Shown in pieces: positions 25,091-48,447 of a stretch of 64,000 nt of DNA. The notes below the pieces were generated by a model. It worked only from the letters and a program-made list of their open reading frames with translations, searched no databases and was not told the origin of the DNA. The position numbers were made by a program, and so were the translations under genes. This stretch comes from Carettochelys insculpta. Taxonomy: Eukaryota; Chordata; Testudines; Carettochelyidae. The DNA is taken from NCBI RefSeq assembly GCF_033958435.1, contig NC_134161.1:5828001-5892000 (forward strand), written 5' to 3'. How positions within the stretch are numbered: the first letter of the stretch is position 1; each line of letters starts with the position of its first letter.

Positions 25091-25096
25091 AATAAA
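25091..25096 (+). terminator. Probable PIH1D2 polyadenylation signal (AATAAA)
   Basis: A canonical AATAAA lies 310 nt after the PIH1D2 stop codon. It is the first one downstream, so it is the best candidate for the transcript end. Confidence 0.55.
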
Positions 25097-26375
25097 GGAT
25101 GATTCACGATCTCTTGAGAGTTATCTTCTTTTTGCCTGTACTCTGCTGTCAAAAACTCTTATCTGGTGTTGGTAAACTGCTTCTTTTTAAATGAAGAGGA
25201 TTTAATGCTAGTGAAAGATGGTGACACAAAAGATACAGGACATGTGATAGTGCAAGCTCTCTCACAGTCTGGCTCCTTTTTCAAATAGATCTGAGGGGCT
25301 GCCTTTAAAAGGTGAGGTGTGTAGTCTCCCAACCCCATTCAGTCACTGGCTCCTCTGCTGATACGACTGAGGGCAGCTCTGCAATAAGAGTTGGCCTTAA
25401 CCCAACCAGTTGGCAATGGTTTTTCAAACTGAGCAGAAGTAGGCAACACAACATTAGTGCTCTAGAATTAGTCTGCCAATTCAAAGACTGTTTAGATAAT
25501 CGCTGTTAAGGCTCATGAACTCCATGAATGAAGATATTTGCCAAAGGGTTTCTGTACTATAGACACTCCCCGCAGTTCTCTGTCTGTGGTGCCAGCTAGG
25601 ATTCATGAAGAACACATGCCATTGCAGAGGATAACATTCAAATTAGTACTTCAGTGGTTGAGAAAGGTATGCCAGGAGTCAAGCTGTCTTAAAGGCAACA
25701 ATGATCACATTCTATTCTAATATTCAACAATTTCAGACTAAATGAGGAAACAAACATCAGTTTCATGTCATTTTGAAAAGACAAAATTTACTCATCCTTC
25801 TGTGCCCAGGCTGTACCCACTTTAGCCTTACCTTACACTCGTACCATACAGCAGATGGCAGGGGAACAAAATTTCAAAACAGATTAAAAATTAGCATAGA
25901 CAGGTTAGAAATACGTAATTGCATTTAATTTTAACAGACATATTTACTCATGAGCAACCATTCTTAATTCTCCGTTTTTGTACTCCAACAGCTACAAGGA
26001 CTGCATTTAAGCCTGTGTTTCTATAGTTTTACATCAGACTGAAATAGTGTTAATGTACATTAAACTGTCCCTGTTGGTGTATAATGTGCAACAGGGCACT
26101 GCAAACAACACAAAGCCAAGAGTACTCATGAAGCTGAAAGGATCATTCTGTTCTGCAACCTGTTCCCCAGTCAGGCTGTCCCTAAGACAGTGGTCCTTTG
26201 GCACAAGCTACTTCCTGTTTTGATTAATTTGCAAATTATTATGGATAAGGGATATCAAGTGTCCTGGATTTCCTTAACCGGAATTTTAAGTACAGGTGAG
26301 CTGTATGCAGTGCAGTGGTGGAGTGAGAAACATACCTCATTCAAGTTTCATGCTGCATGATAGTGCTTTAACAGA

Positions 26376-26791
26376 GGCTGCTTCAACACTCACCCCTCCC
26401 AGTGGAGGGGGCAAGGTAATGGTAATTCAAAGCAGACTAATGAGGCACTAACGTGTATATTCAGTTCCTCATTAGCATAATGGCGACCTCATGAATTTCG
26501 AAGTGGAGACTTCGATTTGCAGATTGACAGTGTAGATGTGGACAGCTTCAAAATAAGTGCCCCACTTCGCCATTCCCTTACTCCCAGCTAGTTTTGTGGG
26601 AGTAAGGGAATGTTGAAAAGTGGGGCATGCTTATTTTGAAGCTGCCCACATCTACACTATCAATCTGAATTCAAAGTCTGCACTTCGAAATTCATGCAGC
26701 CGCTATTATGCTAATGAGGCACTGAATATGCACGTTAGTGCCTCACTAGCCTGCTTCAAATTGTCTCATTACCATGCCCCCTCCAACAGGG

Positions 26792-26824
<33 letters not shown>

Positions 26825-26845
26825 AAGAGGAGTGTAGAAGTAGCC
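26376..26845. mobile_element. Palindromic MITE, PIF/Harbinger-like, containing a poly-G expansion
   Basis: 470 bp with inverted ends GGCTGCTTCAACACTC and, at the right end read inward, GGCTACTTCTACACTCC. It is flanked by a 3-bp AGA duplication (26373-26375 and 26846-26848). The two halves are near-mirror images around about 26590 (TTCCCTTACTCCCA / GGGAGTAAGGGAA). No coding capacity. The right arm carries 31 uninterrupted G at 26793-26823. Confidence 0.8.
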
Positions 26846-28574
26846 AGAGACTTTGTTGAACCACTTATGGCTGAAAACCTTCAGGTTAACATGGTACATT
26901 TAATTTACCTAGCCAAGAGCTGACAACTTGGATAGACCGTGCACAAGCCATGATGTCAGCAGCAATCAGTACTAAACAGAAAAAACACATGGAATATTTC
27001 TATTATTCTAACATTCCAAAGATTTAATAGCACGCATGGACTCACTAAAGAATCTGGAACAGAAAAAATGAACATTTTTAACCTCAAGTGCAACTACTTT
27101 TCTTCCTGCCCAATCAGAGTTAGGCATAACTGCAACCAACTGAGTAAAACCTCAAATCGTTGTCACAAAAATATTTAATCTCCACAGTATATATTCTCTA
27201 ACACAACTTTACAAGAGAAAATCCTTAATGCAATGTATAGGATACAGATTAAGTTTATGTATATAATTTATATAACCTTTTGCTCCAACCAAGCTCTCCT
27301 GGGCACTGATCAACTAACTACATGATCCTTTTTTACAAATTAAAATTTCCTTTTGGAAAGTGGAATTTTGAGAATGGGCACCATTGTGTTCCCCCATTGT
27401 AGGGCACAATGATTCATGTATTTAGGCACACAACCCACAGAAAACCACTTAAAACATTTTACATACACTATATACATGGACAGCACATTTTGTAGTTTAA
27501 TAAGGCTGGGACGGTAAAGACATTTCATCTAAGAATTGTGATATCAATTACTTCAATTGATGTTGGAGCTTCCTGTGTTCAAGAATGTCTAAAAAAATCA
27601 ATTTTCAAACATACATATCATCACAAAAATGAGTCCCAGGGACTGAATTCCAAAATTACACATGCTAACATTGGGTATCAACGCACATAGTGAGAAATTC
27701 TCCTGCCATTATGCAGAACAACTGTTTTCACTGCAGTGTTAACATTATACTGTTTCAACAGGGAAAGCAACCATTTAAGGCAATTTCATACAAAAAACAC
27801 GTCATTGAAAAGCCACCATATTTTCTGTAGCATACAGAAAAGATATCATTGTAGTGTCTTGATAACCTGATTAGTTTTACCTCTCTTACTCCCCCTTTCC
27901 GCCCCGCACCAAGTCCTCTACAGGGGGTCACTTAGCTGTGAAAACCTAAGCTTTGCTGAATTCCATGGAGGAATTGCCATGTAAAACTTTTTTGTCCTAT
28001 GAAAACAAACATTCCAAAGGTTTAATCTTCCTGTCAATGTATGCCTATTACTCTCATTAGTATTACCAGGAGAGCAGATCATTCAGGGTTCACGTTTTTT
28101 TTTGTTTGTTTGTTTGTTTGTTTTTAACGTGGTCTGTAGAGTTCAGTTATCAAGCCTTATGAATGGTTTTACACAGATGTTTATACTCTGGTTCTCTTAT
28201 TTGTGAAAGCACAAGAGATTACCTAGCTGCATATGGTTCTTCCCCTTCCACAGATCTGGAGCATACATGAAGCATACACCGCTCACATGATTTTAAATCC
28301 AAGACACTTGAATTTCTTTTTTTTTTTCTTTTTTTTAAGAAACATTGGCAAATTCATTAACTGTATAAAATACAGTATAACTATTTCTTGCCCTGTAAAG
28401 CTTTCTTCAAAGTGTTTATCTGTACAGACTGGTAAAAATTACCAGCTAATATACATATTTAAAAAAAAAAAAAAAAAAGGAAAATTTGTTTAATTGAGTC
28501 TAACCACTGAAATATAAATAGCTTGATTAGAACAAAATAATATGACCTAGGAAAGTCTCGGTTGCTTGGTTTCA

Positions 28575-39447
<10,873 letters not shown>

Positions 39448-39960
39448 GCTGCTGCTGAGCCGGGACTGCCCGGCGGCTCCGGCAATGACCTCGCTCCCCT
39501 CGGACTCCAGCCGCCCACCGCGCTTTGCGGCAGCCGCGAAAGTGTCGCGAGAAGCCGCAAAGCGCTGAGGGAATCCCAGCAAGGGGGAGGGGGAGGGGGA
39601 GGGGGAGGGGGAGGGGGCGGGGGGGGAGACGGGGGTGAGGTGCGTGGAGGAGCAAGGGCAGGGGGGGAGAGTGGGGTGGCTGGAGGAGCGGGGGTGGAGT
39701 AGGGGGCGGGGTGCCTGGAGGAAGAGGGCGTGGGGCAGAGGGATCTGTGGGGCAGGGACGCCGGGAGTTGCATCCTGGCAAAGCGGGGGCAGGGCGGTGC
39801 CGTTTGGGGGAGCAGTCGGATCGAGGAGAGCGAGGAGCACCGGGTCAGAGACTGAAGGACGAGAAAGGGGAGAATATGGGGCAGGGAGGCATCACAGGGA
39901 CTTGGGGGTCTCCAGCACGGTCCGCTCTTCTGCGTGTTCCTTCCCGTCCCGACGAGAGGC
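39448..39960 (-). promoter_or_regulatory. DLAT CpG-rich promoter region with a G-rich hexamer array
   Basis: The sequence upstream of the DLAT ATG (39445-39447) is GC- and CpG-rich and lacks a TATA box. It contains a run of GGGGGA repeats on the plus strand at about 39583-39628, continuing as G-rich DNA to about 39720. Long open frames here on both strands are composition artefacts. The exact transcription start is not visible. Confidence 0.6.
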
Positions 39961-40991
39961 CCTGGTGTCAAGACGGCTCCAGAATTGGGCACTGGGGAGT
40001 GGAAGGTTATAAGCAGCTAAATACCAAACCCGGCTGGGCTTGTTCAGTGCATCCTCCTGCAGGTGTCACCCTCGTGCCTCCCTGGTGAGCGCTGTGCTGC
40101 CCTCTGGGGAATGGAACTCCCTTTGTGGGGGTGGTTTTATGATACGCAGGTAGATGCTGTGAATGTTGTATGAATTAATGAAGGGAAAATGATACACTTC
40201 CTGTGAACATGGTGGGCCTTAAACTGATGCAGATCAGCATAGTGGGAGGGTGTTGTCTAGTATGAAAGCGGCTTCTTGTGATCAGCTTCCAAGTGAGGAG
40301 CATATGGCTGTTCCCCAGCTGAGAAATAGGCTTGAAAGCACAGCCAAGCCTGTATGTCTGTTCTGCTTAGGCTCCCCCAAGCCAGAAATAATGTCAGGTG
40401 TAGTCTTATGCACAGGTTTTAGCATCAGGGTCTTAATTTGTATTGTTCAGAGTGTCTCTGCCTCAGTTTCCTCATTGATTAAATGTTACAACCCATCAGC
40501 TATCCTTAGTGATACTTATGTTTCTGGCATTGAAAGGCTTCATTCACATCTGTAAAATGCTTTGAAATCCTTGGCTGGCAGATACTCTTTCTTTACGCAC
40601 ATACACAAAGTATTATGTTCTTATTACTACTGTTAAAGGGTTTCAAATAATTTAACAAGAGCTGTTTTCAAAACTCAGAACTCGCATCTGCAGAACGATG
40701 AATGCAACATCAGCAAACCCAGCCATTGGAGAGGAGCACAAACATGAAAGACTGTTGCTGCGCAGATATTTGCTCACAAATCTGAGTGCACTGAGCCCAA
40801 CAGCTATTCCATTCCATTTTAAATTATATGATCAGAGTGGTTTGGGTCTGGGGTTCGTTGTAGTTTTAAAGTATCTCAAAAGCTCACTTTTATTTAAAAA
40901 TAAATACAAATCTTGGAAGTAAGAAAACAAGTGACTAGTAAGTTGTTTGATGTGTTTGGATCCAAATCGGTAAGTAGAGATTCAGTCTTTG

Positions 40992-41257
40992 GGTACATCT
41001 CCACTTATGGGAAGATCGATGCACTGGCAGTCAATCTTCTGGAGTTCAATTTACTGCATCTGGTGGGGCCGTGCTAAATCAACCTTTCATGACGCCACTG
41101 TCGACCACGGTACTCCTGGCAGTCAGGAGGAGTAAGGGGAAGTCGATGGGAGAGCTGGTGGCAAAAATAGATTTTAGGTAAGTAATTTCCAGCTACACAA
41201 TTCTCGTAGCAGGGTTTGTGTATCTAAAATAGATTTTACCTTCTGCGTACATCTGGC
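40992..41257. mobile_element. Diverged MITE
   Basis: Left end GGGTACATCTCCAC; the interior has AAGATCGATGCACTGGC, GGGAAGTCGATGGGAGAG and GTATCTAAAATAGATTTTA; the right end is near GTACATCTGGCC. The block order matches a turtle MITE I recognise, but the terminal inverted repeats are eroded. Confidence 0.5.
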
Positions 41258-41825
41258 CTTTGTCTTTGCAGCTATTGGAAATCAGATGGAAAAGACCTTT
41301 TTACTGGGTGCCAGTGCGAGATTGTCCCCTCTGCTCTGTATTCTGTTACTACTATTTAGCCAACATGCCTGTACACATAACTTACACCTGCCAACACATC
41401 AGAAGCTTCAGTTCACAGTCAATGCCCTCCTTACTTAAACGGATTGATCAGACTCCATTTGCAAACTATAGTTTATTGAGATTTTTTTTCTTGGTCCACA
41501 AATCCAATGTACGTCCAGTTAGATATATCCAGCTCTTATATGTACTGATAAAGCTCATTTCTCACTGTTGGATGACAGGGGCATTGAGGGCAACTGACCT
41601 TCTAAACAGTGATGAACGCAAACTTTAAAGTTTCTCAGAAAAATATTACTTTACATATATCATGTGTATTACCTTATGAGGAAACTAGAAAGTAGATTTG
41701 AAGAAAGCAGGGCAGAAATCAACATGTCTAAAATCAATGGAAAACATTAAAACCAAATCCAACACCCAATTCTTATCTCATATGGCCTGCTGTACGTCAA
41801 GAGTAAATCAACTTAAGCCAATGGT

Positions 41826-41984
41826 AACAGAGAGGTAGCCAGGTTAGTCTGTACTCCAACAAAACAGCTGCAGAAATGTAACACTTTAAAGACTAACAAA
41901 ATGAGTTGTTCAGTGATAAGCTCTTCACAGAATAAATCATTTTATCAGTCTTTAAAGTGCTACATTTCTGCTGCTTTGTTTTGT
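41826..41984 (+). repeat. Fold-back insertion, copy 4 (13-bp target duplication)
   Basis: 159 bp flanked by a perfect TTAAGCCAATGGT at 41813-41825 and 41985-41997. Starts ACAGAGAGGTAGCCAGGTTAG after one A. Arms CAGAAATGTAACACTTTAAAG and its inverted partner CTTTAAAGTGCTACATTTCTG enclose a short loop. It ends in GCTTTGTTTTG. Confidence 0.82.
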
Positions 41985-43872
41985 TTAAGCCAATGGTGTT
42001 ACACTGTGCAAGAGTGGTCTAAGTGAGAGGAGAGGCTGGTCCCATGTGTATCTACTCTTTTCCAGGATTACCTTGTTCCCCATTATATTCTTACTATCTT
42101 TTCCTAACCCAATTCATAGTTCTTTCTGTTCATTTATACAGTGACAAGAAGGCAAGAGAAAACTACCCTGTCGTTGTAGAAACAAAGCTGAACCTGAGTT
42201 GTGTATGCGTTAGAGCCTCCGAGGGCACCACCTGGGATGAGAACAAGGTGTGACCATGACCTTCAATTTTAATATTCAATGGGCAATAGTTCTAACCTCA
42301 AGCTCTCACATAAATCCCAGTGACTTCTGAGAGCGTTGGAGGTGCTTATCCAAAACCGGAGCTGTGCCAATACTTTCAAGGGTTTCAACTCAAATCAGTC
42401 AGAGAGGGTACAAGGTTTCTGTTCTCGTCTGTAAGTGCTCTGAGCTCTGATGAAGGTGCTTGGCTGACAGTGCTACATGATTAAACCTGTATTCCCCAGA
42501 ATATGTATGGGCAGTGAACAGTGCAAGTTTCCTCCTCTGTGCTTCCTCCAAATGTACTTCACCCCTGCCCTGAAGAGAACACAGGACAGTAAAGGGGCTA
42601 TCTGCTGCAACTGCCAACAGGATTTCAATGGTGAGAATGGTTATGGTGATGTGGAACCACTAGGAACAGGACTGATTGCCACCTCATCCCACCTAGCCGA
42701 GGCCATCAGCCATCGCTTGGGTGGTGACCAGAATCACTGCTGAGCAAGACTGGAGTGAAACCTATGGCCTAGAGCTGAAAGTTCTGTTGCAGTAGCAGTT
42801 ACGTCAGCCATTGAGTCTCCAAAGGCAACTCTAAAACACTGCTCATGTCTTACAAGCACAGAGGTATACAGGATGGCTACATGGAGCCCTTTGAAGAATT
42901 ACTGTTTTAATTGTTTCCATAAAATGGACAAACCTTGCCGAAAGCATACAACTCTGACTGAAATTAATCAGACTATTAAAACTTGAATTAAAAGACATTC
43001 AAGATAAATTGCAATTGAAATACAACAATGCATTTCTGTATGATAAACTCATGCTATCTTATAGCAACACACTAAAACACATGCAACAGAGAAACCAGTG
43101 ATTTCCAGGGAGGAAGAGAACTTTTGTTTCTTTTCAGGACTAATATTGCATTTCTCCCATTTAAGAACTTCCCCAAATACTGATGTTTCAACTGCTGTTT
43201 GAGAAGAGACAGTATGGGTAAATCACCCAGTGAAATGAAACAGATCAATAATGGCCTAACAGCCAATACATGTTCTACCAATGGGAGAGTCAGGGCAGAG
43301 AGCTATCCAAGCTCTCCGGGATACAGAGGGAGTAATAAGACAAACCCCGTGTGTAATTCCTGTCTATACAAGAAACAGTTGGCAAAATATAAAAACAGGA
43401 TGAACTACTTGTGCTTTTATAAACAAAGCTACTAATGGAACTCACATGGTGTGATGTGTTAACAGGAGACTGTATAAAACACACTGATGTTCTCTAGAAA
43501 ATGAGTAAACTACAGAGCAGTATAGTGGAAATATACAGAAATCACTTGCACTGGTATAAAAATATACACCTCAGACAATGATGCGAACTGGTACAAAATA
43601 ATTCCAAAAAACAGGAATGCATTTACAAAAGGGCACATTGATATAAAATAATAAAACCAAGTTTTCTTCATCTCCCAAGCTCACGCACACAACTCAGACA
43701 AGCAGGCAGCCTTGCAATGGGGCACACGTATCAAAGGTGAACAGACTGAGGTTTGACTCGCTGTGTGACCTTTTCAGTCAAAACTGCCTGTTTGGTGTAC
43801 ACTGCAGCCTACTTTGCAGAAATCTGGCTGCCTGGCAGCATGAAAACAGGGACCGGCATGGCAGTGAAGAAG

Positions 43873-44103
43873 CCTATGTCTCTAAGTGTATAGTTTTTAG
43901 ATTGCAATGAAACATTCATGGTTGGCTTATGTCAGCTGACTTGAGCTCAGGCTATAAAATTGCACTGTAGGTGTCTGGGCTTCTCCAGGATTCAGAGCCT
44001 GGATCGTAGACTCAAAGTCTACACTGCAACTTTATAGCCTCTCAAGCCCAAGTCAGCTGACATACGCCAGCTATGGGTGTTTCATTGCAGCGTGCACACA
44101 CCC
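43873..44103. mobile_element. Palindromic MITE
   Basis: Near-mirror halves: TGCAATGAAACATTCATGG, ATGTCAGCTGACTTGAGC and GGCTATAAAATTGCA on the left, answered by TGCAACTTTATAGCC, CAAGTCAGCTGACAT and GGGTGTTTCATTGCA on the right, around about 43990. The outer ends are less clear. No coding capacity. Confidence 0.65.
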
Positions 44104-45305
44104 GAACAGGTCTCATAGCCCTTGCTCTTAGCACTGACCAGATCTCATAGCACTGATAAGGTGTACTCTGTTTGGTGCCAGAGACAAAAGCATGCTGGGA
44201 ACTGGGATGCTGCTGCTGCTGCTAAGTCACAATATCTATCCTACCAGTTTGGTTATTTGCTTCATGGCCATGTCAATCGGTGAACATTGAGTGCATGGTG
44301 ATGCCTGCACAGAGAAAGCTGGAATTAGGAATACAGATGCACCAATAAGACAGACTCTGTCACTTCATCCCTGAAGAAACATTCCTGCTTGTCTCCTGGG
44401 AGAGTAGATGAAATCTGTCTACTTGGTTGGACGTATGGAAAGGGCAGTGATGGTAATGGCTGTAGGGAACAGGAGTTGGTAAAAAGAGAAGCAAAAGTAG
44501 ACCATCCTTGGTGGGAAAGTAGGAAAGTTCCTGCTCCCTCCATGGAAACAACAATCCACTGGCAGTTAGACTGAGCATCTGGTTGCCAAAGAGTTCCCAG
44601 TGCAGCAAAGGAGCTCAGACCTGACTGCAATTTGGAAGGCAAACAGCAGAAGCAAGGGTAGGAAGTGGAAGCCTGAATTTGGGAAGAAAGACAATGTTGC
44701 CAGGCTGGTCATCTTTGCTTTGGTAGTGTGTAGCACAATCCACAAACTCCTTTCTGGTTCCTGGTGCTCTGTGTGTGGACAGGTTGCGGTGTTCACCGGA
44801 GGGAGCTCTGCCTCTTCAGCAGAAATACTCCAGGATATTAACGGGTCAGACCTGCTAAAAACTAGAATCTAGCAGCATCTTCTGGTCCATGAGGGCAGAA
44901 CTTACTGTTTCAGGGATCAGTGCAGGTCTGTGTAATACTGAATGGGTCAAATCAGAGTTAAAATGCACAGATCAAAAGCAGCAGCAGGCATTTCAGGGGG
45001 TGGGGGAACCAGGAGAATGGAGAAATACATCATTAAGGCCTCCAGGGTTTGACAGGACGAAGCAAGGTGATTCTTTCCCACCAACCTGTAGTTTCAGTCT
45101 CACAACACTGTCTACATTTGGCCATGGGAAGTTAAATGCTAGGCATCTTCACACATAAAAAAGTGTTTTACCCGTTGTTTGCAGAGAAGTCCTCTCTTTT
45201 GGCAGCTTGAATTGGATGTGTCCCAGCTTACACTCTTTTTGGTCATTATCTCTGAACATTGCAGCCAGTTACAGGATCCCACAAGAACAAGACCCAAGAG
45301 TCTGA

Positions 45306-48300
45306 TTAATTTTCCCCATGATCCTCTTCCACCCATGCTACAATTTTTCCCTCCCAACCAGGAATGATGTCATCATCGTGGAACACCTATAACAAAGCAG
45401 AGACAGAATCAGGTCACTTCTGTAGACAGGAACTGCTTTGTTACCTTTAATGGCATAAAATATAGGAGTATTAAACCAAACAATAAAAACACCTGGCACA
45501 TTCACAGCACATCAAGTTCCCAATGTGCTTTTAAAGCAACAATATGGCTGTGGCTACACTTGCACGCCTCTTTTGAAAGAGGTATGCAAATGAGGGAAAT
45601 CAAAAATGCAAATGAGATTTGGATTTGCATATCTGACACCTTATTTGCATATTCTTATTTCAAAAGCGCTTCTTTCGGAAGAAGAAAACCAGTGTAGACA
45701 CTGCTCTTTCAAAAGTAAACCCCATCTTTGAAAGAATCCTTCTTCCCTTATTTATGGGAAGAAGTATTCTTTCGAAGATGGGCTTTACTTTTGAAAGAGC
45801 AGTGTCTACACTGGTTTTCTTCTTTCGAAAGAAGTTCTTTTGAAATAAGAATATGCAAATGAGATGACAGATATGCAAAGCTGCACCTCATTTGCATACC
45901 TCTTTTGAAAGAGGAATGCAAGTGTAGACACAGCCTATGACTGCCCACTCCTCCCCCATACTGGAGAAAACAAGGATTTATTATCCCCATTTTTCTGACA
46001 GGCAAAGTGAGAAACAGAGGGCTCATGATTTGCTTAAGGTCATATGGTGGGGGGAGGCAGTATCAGAGCTGTGACTGAAGCCTGGCCTCCAGTCAAGTGC
46101 TCAGAACATGAGACCATCTCTGGAGAAACAGGCAGAGGTGTATTCTTAATACAATTTTCGGGGGAAGGACACCATTAGATTTACTATATGGAGAAGAACG
46201 AGGATTCTTTGCTGTATAAAAACAAATTACAAATCAAGAATCACATTCTGCTGTGGCATAAGGAGCCTCATTGACCTCAATAGGAGTTGCAGCACTTATG
46301 CCAGAACTGACTCTGGCCCCAAGTATTAAGGATACTTTGGAGAAAGCCCACCTCTACCAGCGTGGCTCACACTCATGGGCCACAGAGCCACAAATGGAGT
46401 AAACTCTGCCTTGGTTTAGATGCAGAAATGGGCCAAATCCTGCTGACCTGCCCCATTCAAGAAATCTCTCTGACATCAATGACCATGTCTAAACTGAAAC
46501 AAAATTTCAAAATGCCCATGCAAATAGGAATCAGCAGATAGGAATAAAGGGATTTCAAAGTTGGCGGGGTCCTTTCGAAAAGGGCCCCCATCTGGATGAG
46601 CCGGGCAGCAGCAGAATGCAGCATATTTGAAGAGCTGCGGCCAGTGGCATGCTAATGAGACGCTGAATATGCATTTCAACGCCCTCATTAGTAATCTTCA
46701 AAAGGGCCATTTGCATGACCATTTCGAAGTTTTGTTTCAGTGTAGATGTAGCCAGTGAGAGGCAGAGAGCCCGACAGCTTGCTTTAACCGGCCGGGTGCT
46801 GATTTTGCTGGTTGCAACACAAGTGTAACATTGGCCCTACTTCCCCCAAGTCAAGCTAAGAACAAGAGTTTGAAAACTTTTAGTTTTCGGGTGAACAAAT
46901 GGCAGATTTGTTTCGAACACTTTCTTTCTGCTCCAGAGCTTTGGGGACCATTTGACAGTTACTTTTTAGAGGTACGATTTGGAATCTGCATCCCCCAAAG
47001 GGTACTGTCATAGGGAGCATCTCTGGGAGCTGCTGGCCTTGTGAAGGCAGGACCCTGCAAATCACCACCCCTCACTTGTGATCACACTAAAGTCAGTGCT
47101 CTGGGTGGGACTGAAGATGTCACTTTTTGGCTCTTTACTTGGGGGCTGTCACCCCTTAAACTGTAGCTCTGCAGGAAGTGAGAGATTTCATTCACATGGA
47201 AAGTGAATTGGGCAGAGATTTCCAGGCTGTTGCTTGTGCTGTCACACCACACACAAACTTAATTTATGAGAGATCTGCTACTAAAGGGACCAAAGATACC
47301 TCCTCCTTGACGGTGCCAAATTCTGGATCCAGGGCTTTGAAATGATACCGGTGGGTTCCTTCCCGATCAATAGCTGCCTTGAAGTCCTTCAGTGTCACCT
47401 CACCTAACCTGCAAAACAGGAGTTCAGAGCAATCGTCACTGGCAGATTCTGCCACAGGATTAATATTGAGTGCTTGGAAACAGCTGTCATATTACACGTT
47501 CAACACGACTGCTGGCCTGCATACCGTGCAGCACAATGGAGAGCAGCACACTGTGGGGAGACAGAGTCCCTGGAAAATGCTAGGTATGACCGAAAGCCTG
47601 GGATCTCTGACTGAAAACAAACCCAAACCCACCCTTTCATGTTTCATACTTGCACTGCCCAAAATGGCCGCTATCTTAAATGGAAAGTCTTACACTGATG
47701 GTTTGTGTTGATGTAAGAGTAAAGCTCTCTGGCTGCTGCCCACCCATAAAACCAGAGATGAATTATACAAACCAGAGATCAGTCTTCTCAGGCTTTCAAT
47801 AAAGCAATGCATTACAGAGGTATCCCAGCTGGGAAATGCTGTCTTAAGTGAATAAATACATATGCCTTGGGTCTGATTTCTTGTAACCCCTTCCTCTGGG
47901 CAATGAAATAAAGTCAAAGGCCGCATTTAAGAGATGGCGAGCATGCTCTGGTGGACAGAGTACCATGAACTAGATCAGTGCTTTGAGTGAATCAAATTCT
48001 ATTAGTGTAACAAAGCAGGTCTCACCTCTTTGGTATGTTGACCATGAAAGGTGTGAGTGAGCGATCAGTGAAGTAGAGCACTTTGGTGCAGGCACTGCTG
48101 CTCATAGTGGGTGTGCTGTGAGAATGAGGCAATTCTGCAAAGAGAGAAATGAAAAGCTCCGTCATTGTAGCTGAGAGTACAGTTTTCTTCCTAAACCTGT
48201 TCCCTTAGAGGCATTCTCAGCATCCTCTAAGGAGGTCAGCTAACTCAGTTGGTTAGTGCAGGGTGCAAATAATACCAAGGCCATCAGTTCAAGCCCCATG

Positions 48301-48415
48301 GTGGTCAGTAGACAATTTAAGTATGTTATACAGGGAAGGACAGCTCATGAGCATAGCCTGTGAAACCCATGGTTGTGAGCTCAAGCTTTTGGGGGGGAGG
48401 CATTTAGGACAAACA

Positions 48416-48447
<32 letters not shown>

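Larger units (their letters stand above)
24782..28574. other. Region between converging PIH1D2 and DLAT, with the presumed DLAT 3' UTR
   Basis: No further exon was recognised. The right part (to about 27.5-28.0 kb) is AT-rich single-copy-looking DNA, likely DLAT 3' UTR. Minus-strand ATTAAA signals at 28021-28026 and 27496-27501 are candidates for its end. It also contains the palindromic MITE at 26376-26845, a (TTTG)n run at 28101-28120, T-runs near 28317-28338 and an A18 run at 28461-28478. Confidence 0.5.
39961..45305. other. DLAT-DIXDC1 interval: intergenic DNA and presumed DIXDC1 3' UTR
   Basis: I see no coding exon. Contents are a possible MITE at 40992-41257, a fold-back insertion at 41826-41984, and a palindromic element around 43873-44103. 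The DIXDC1 3' UTR should run left from 45305. Minus-strand candidates for its end are ATTAAA at 42906-42911 and AATAAA at 41472-41477. Neither is decisive. Confidence 0.45.

Noticed and set aside
48236..48310. A tRNA gene
   Set aside because: tRNA-like head of a SINE, followed by an A-tract and CR1-like tail. The stems are not well formed.
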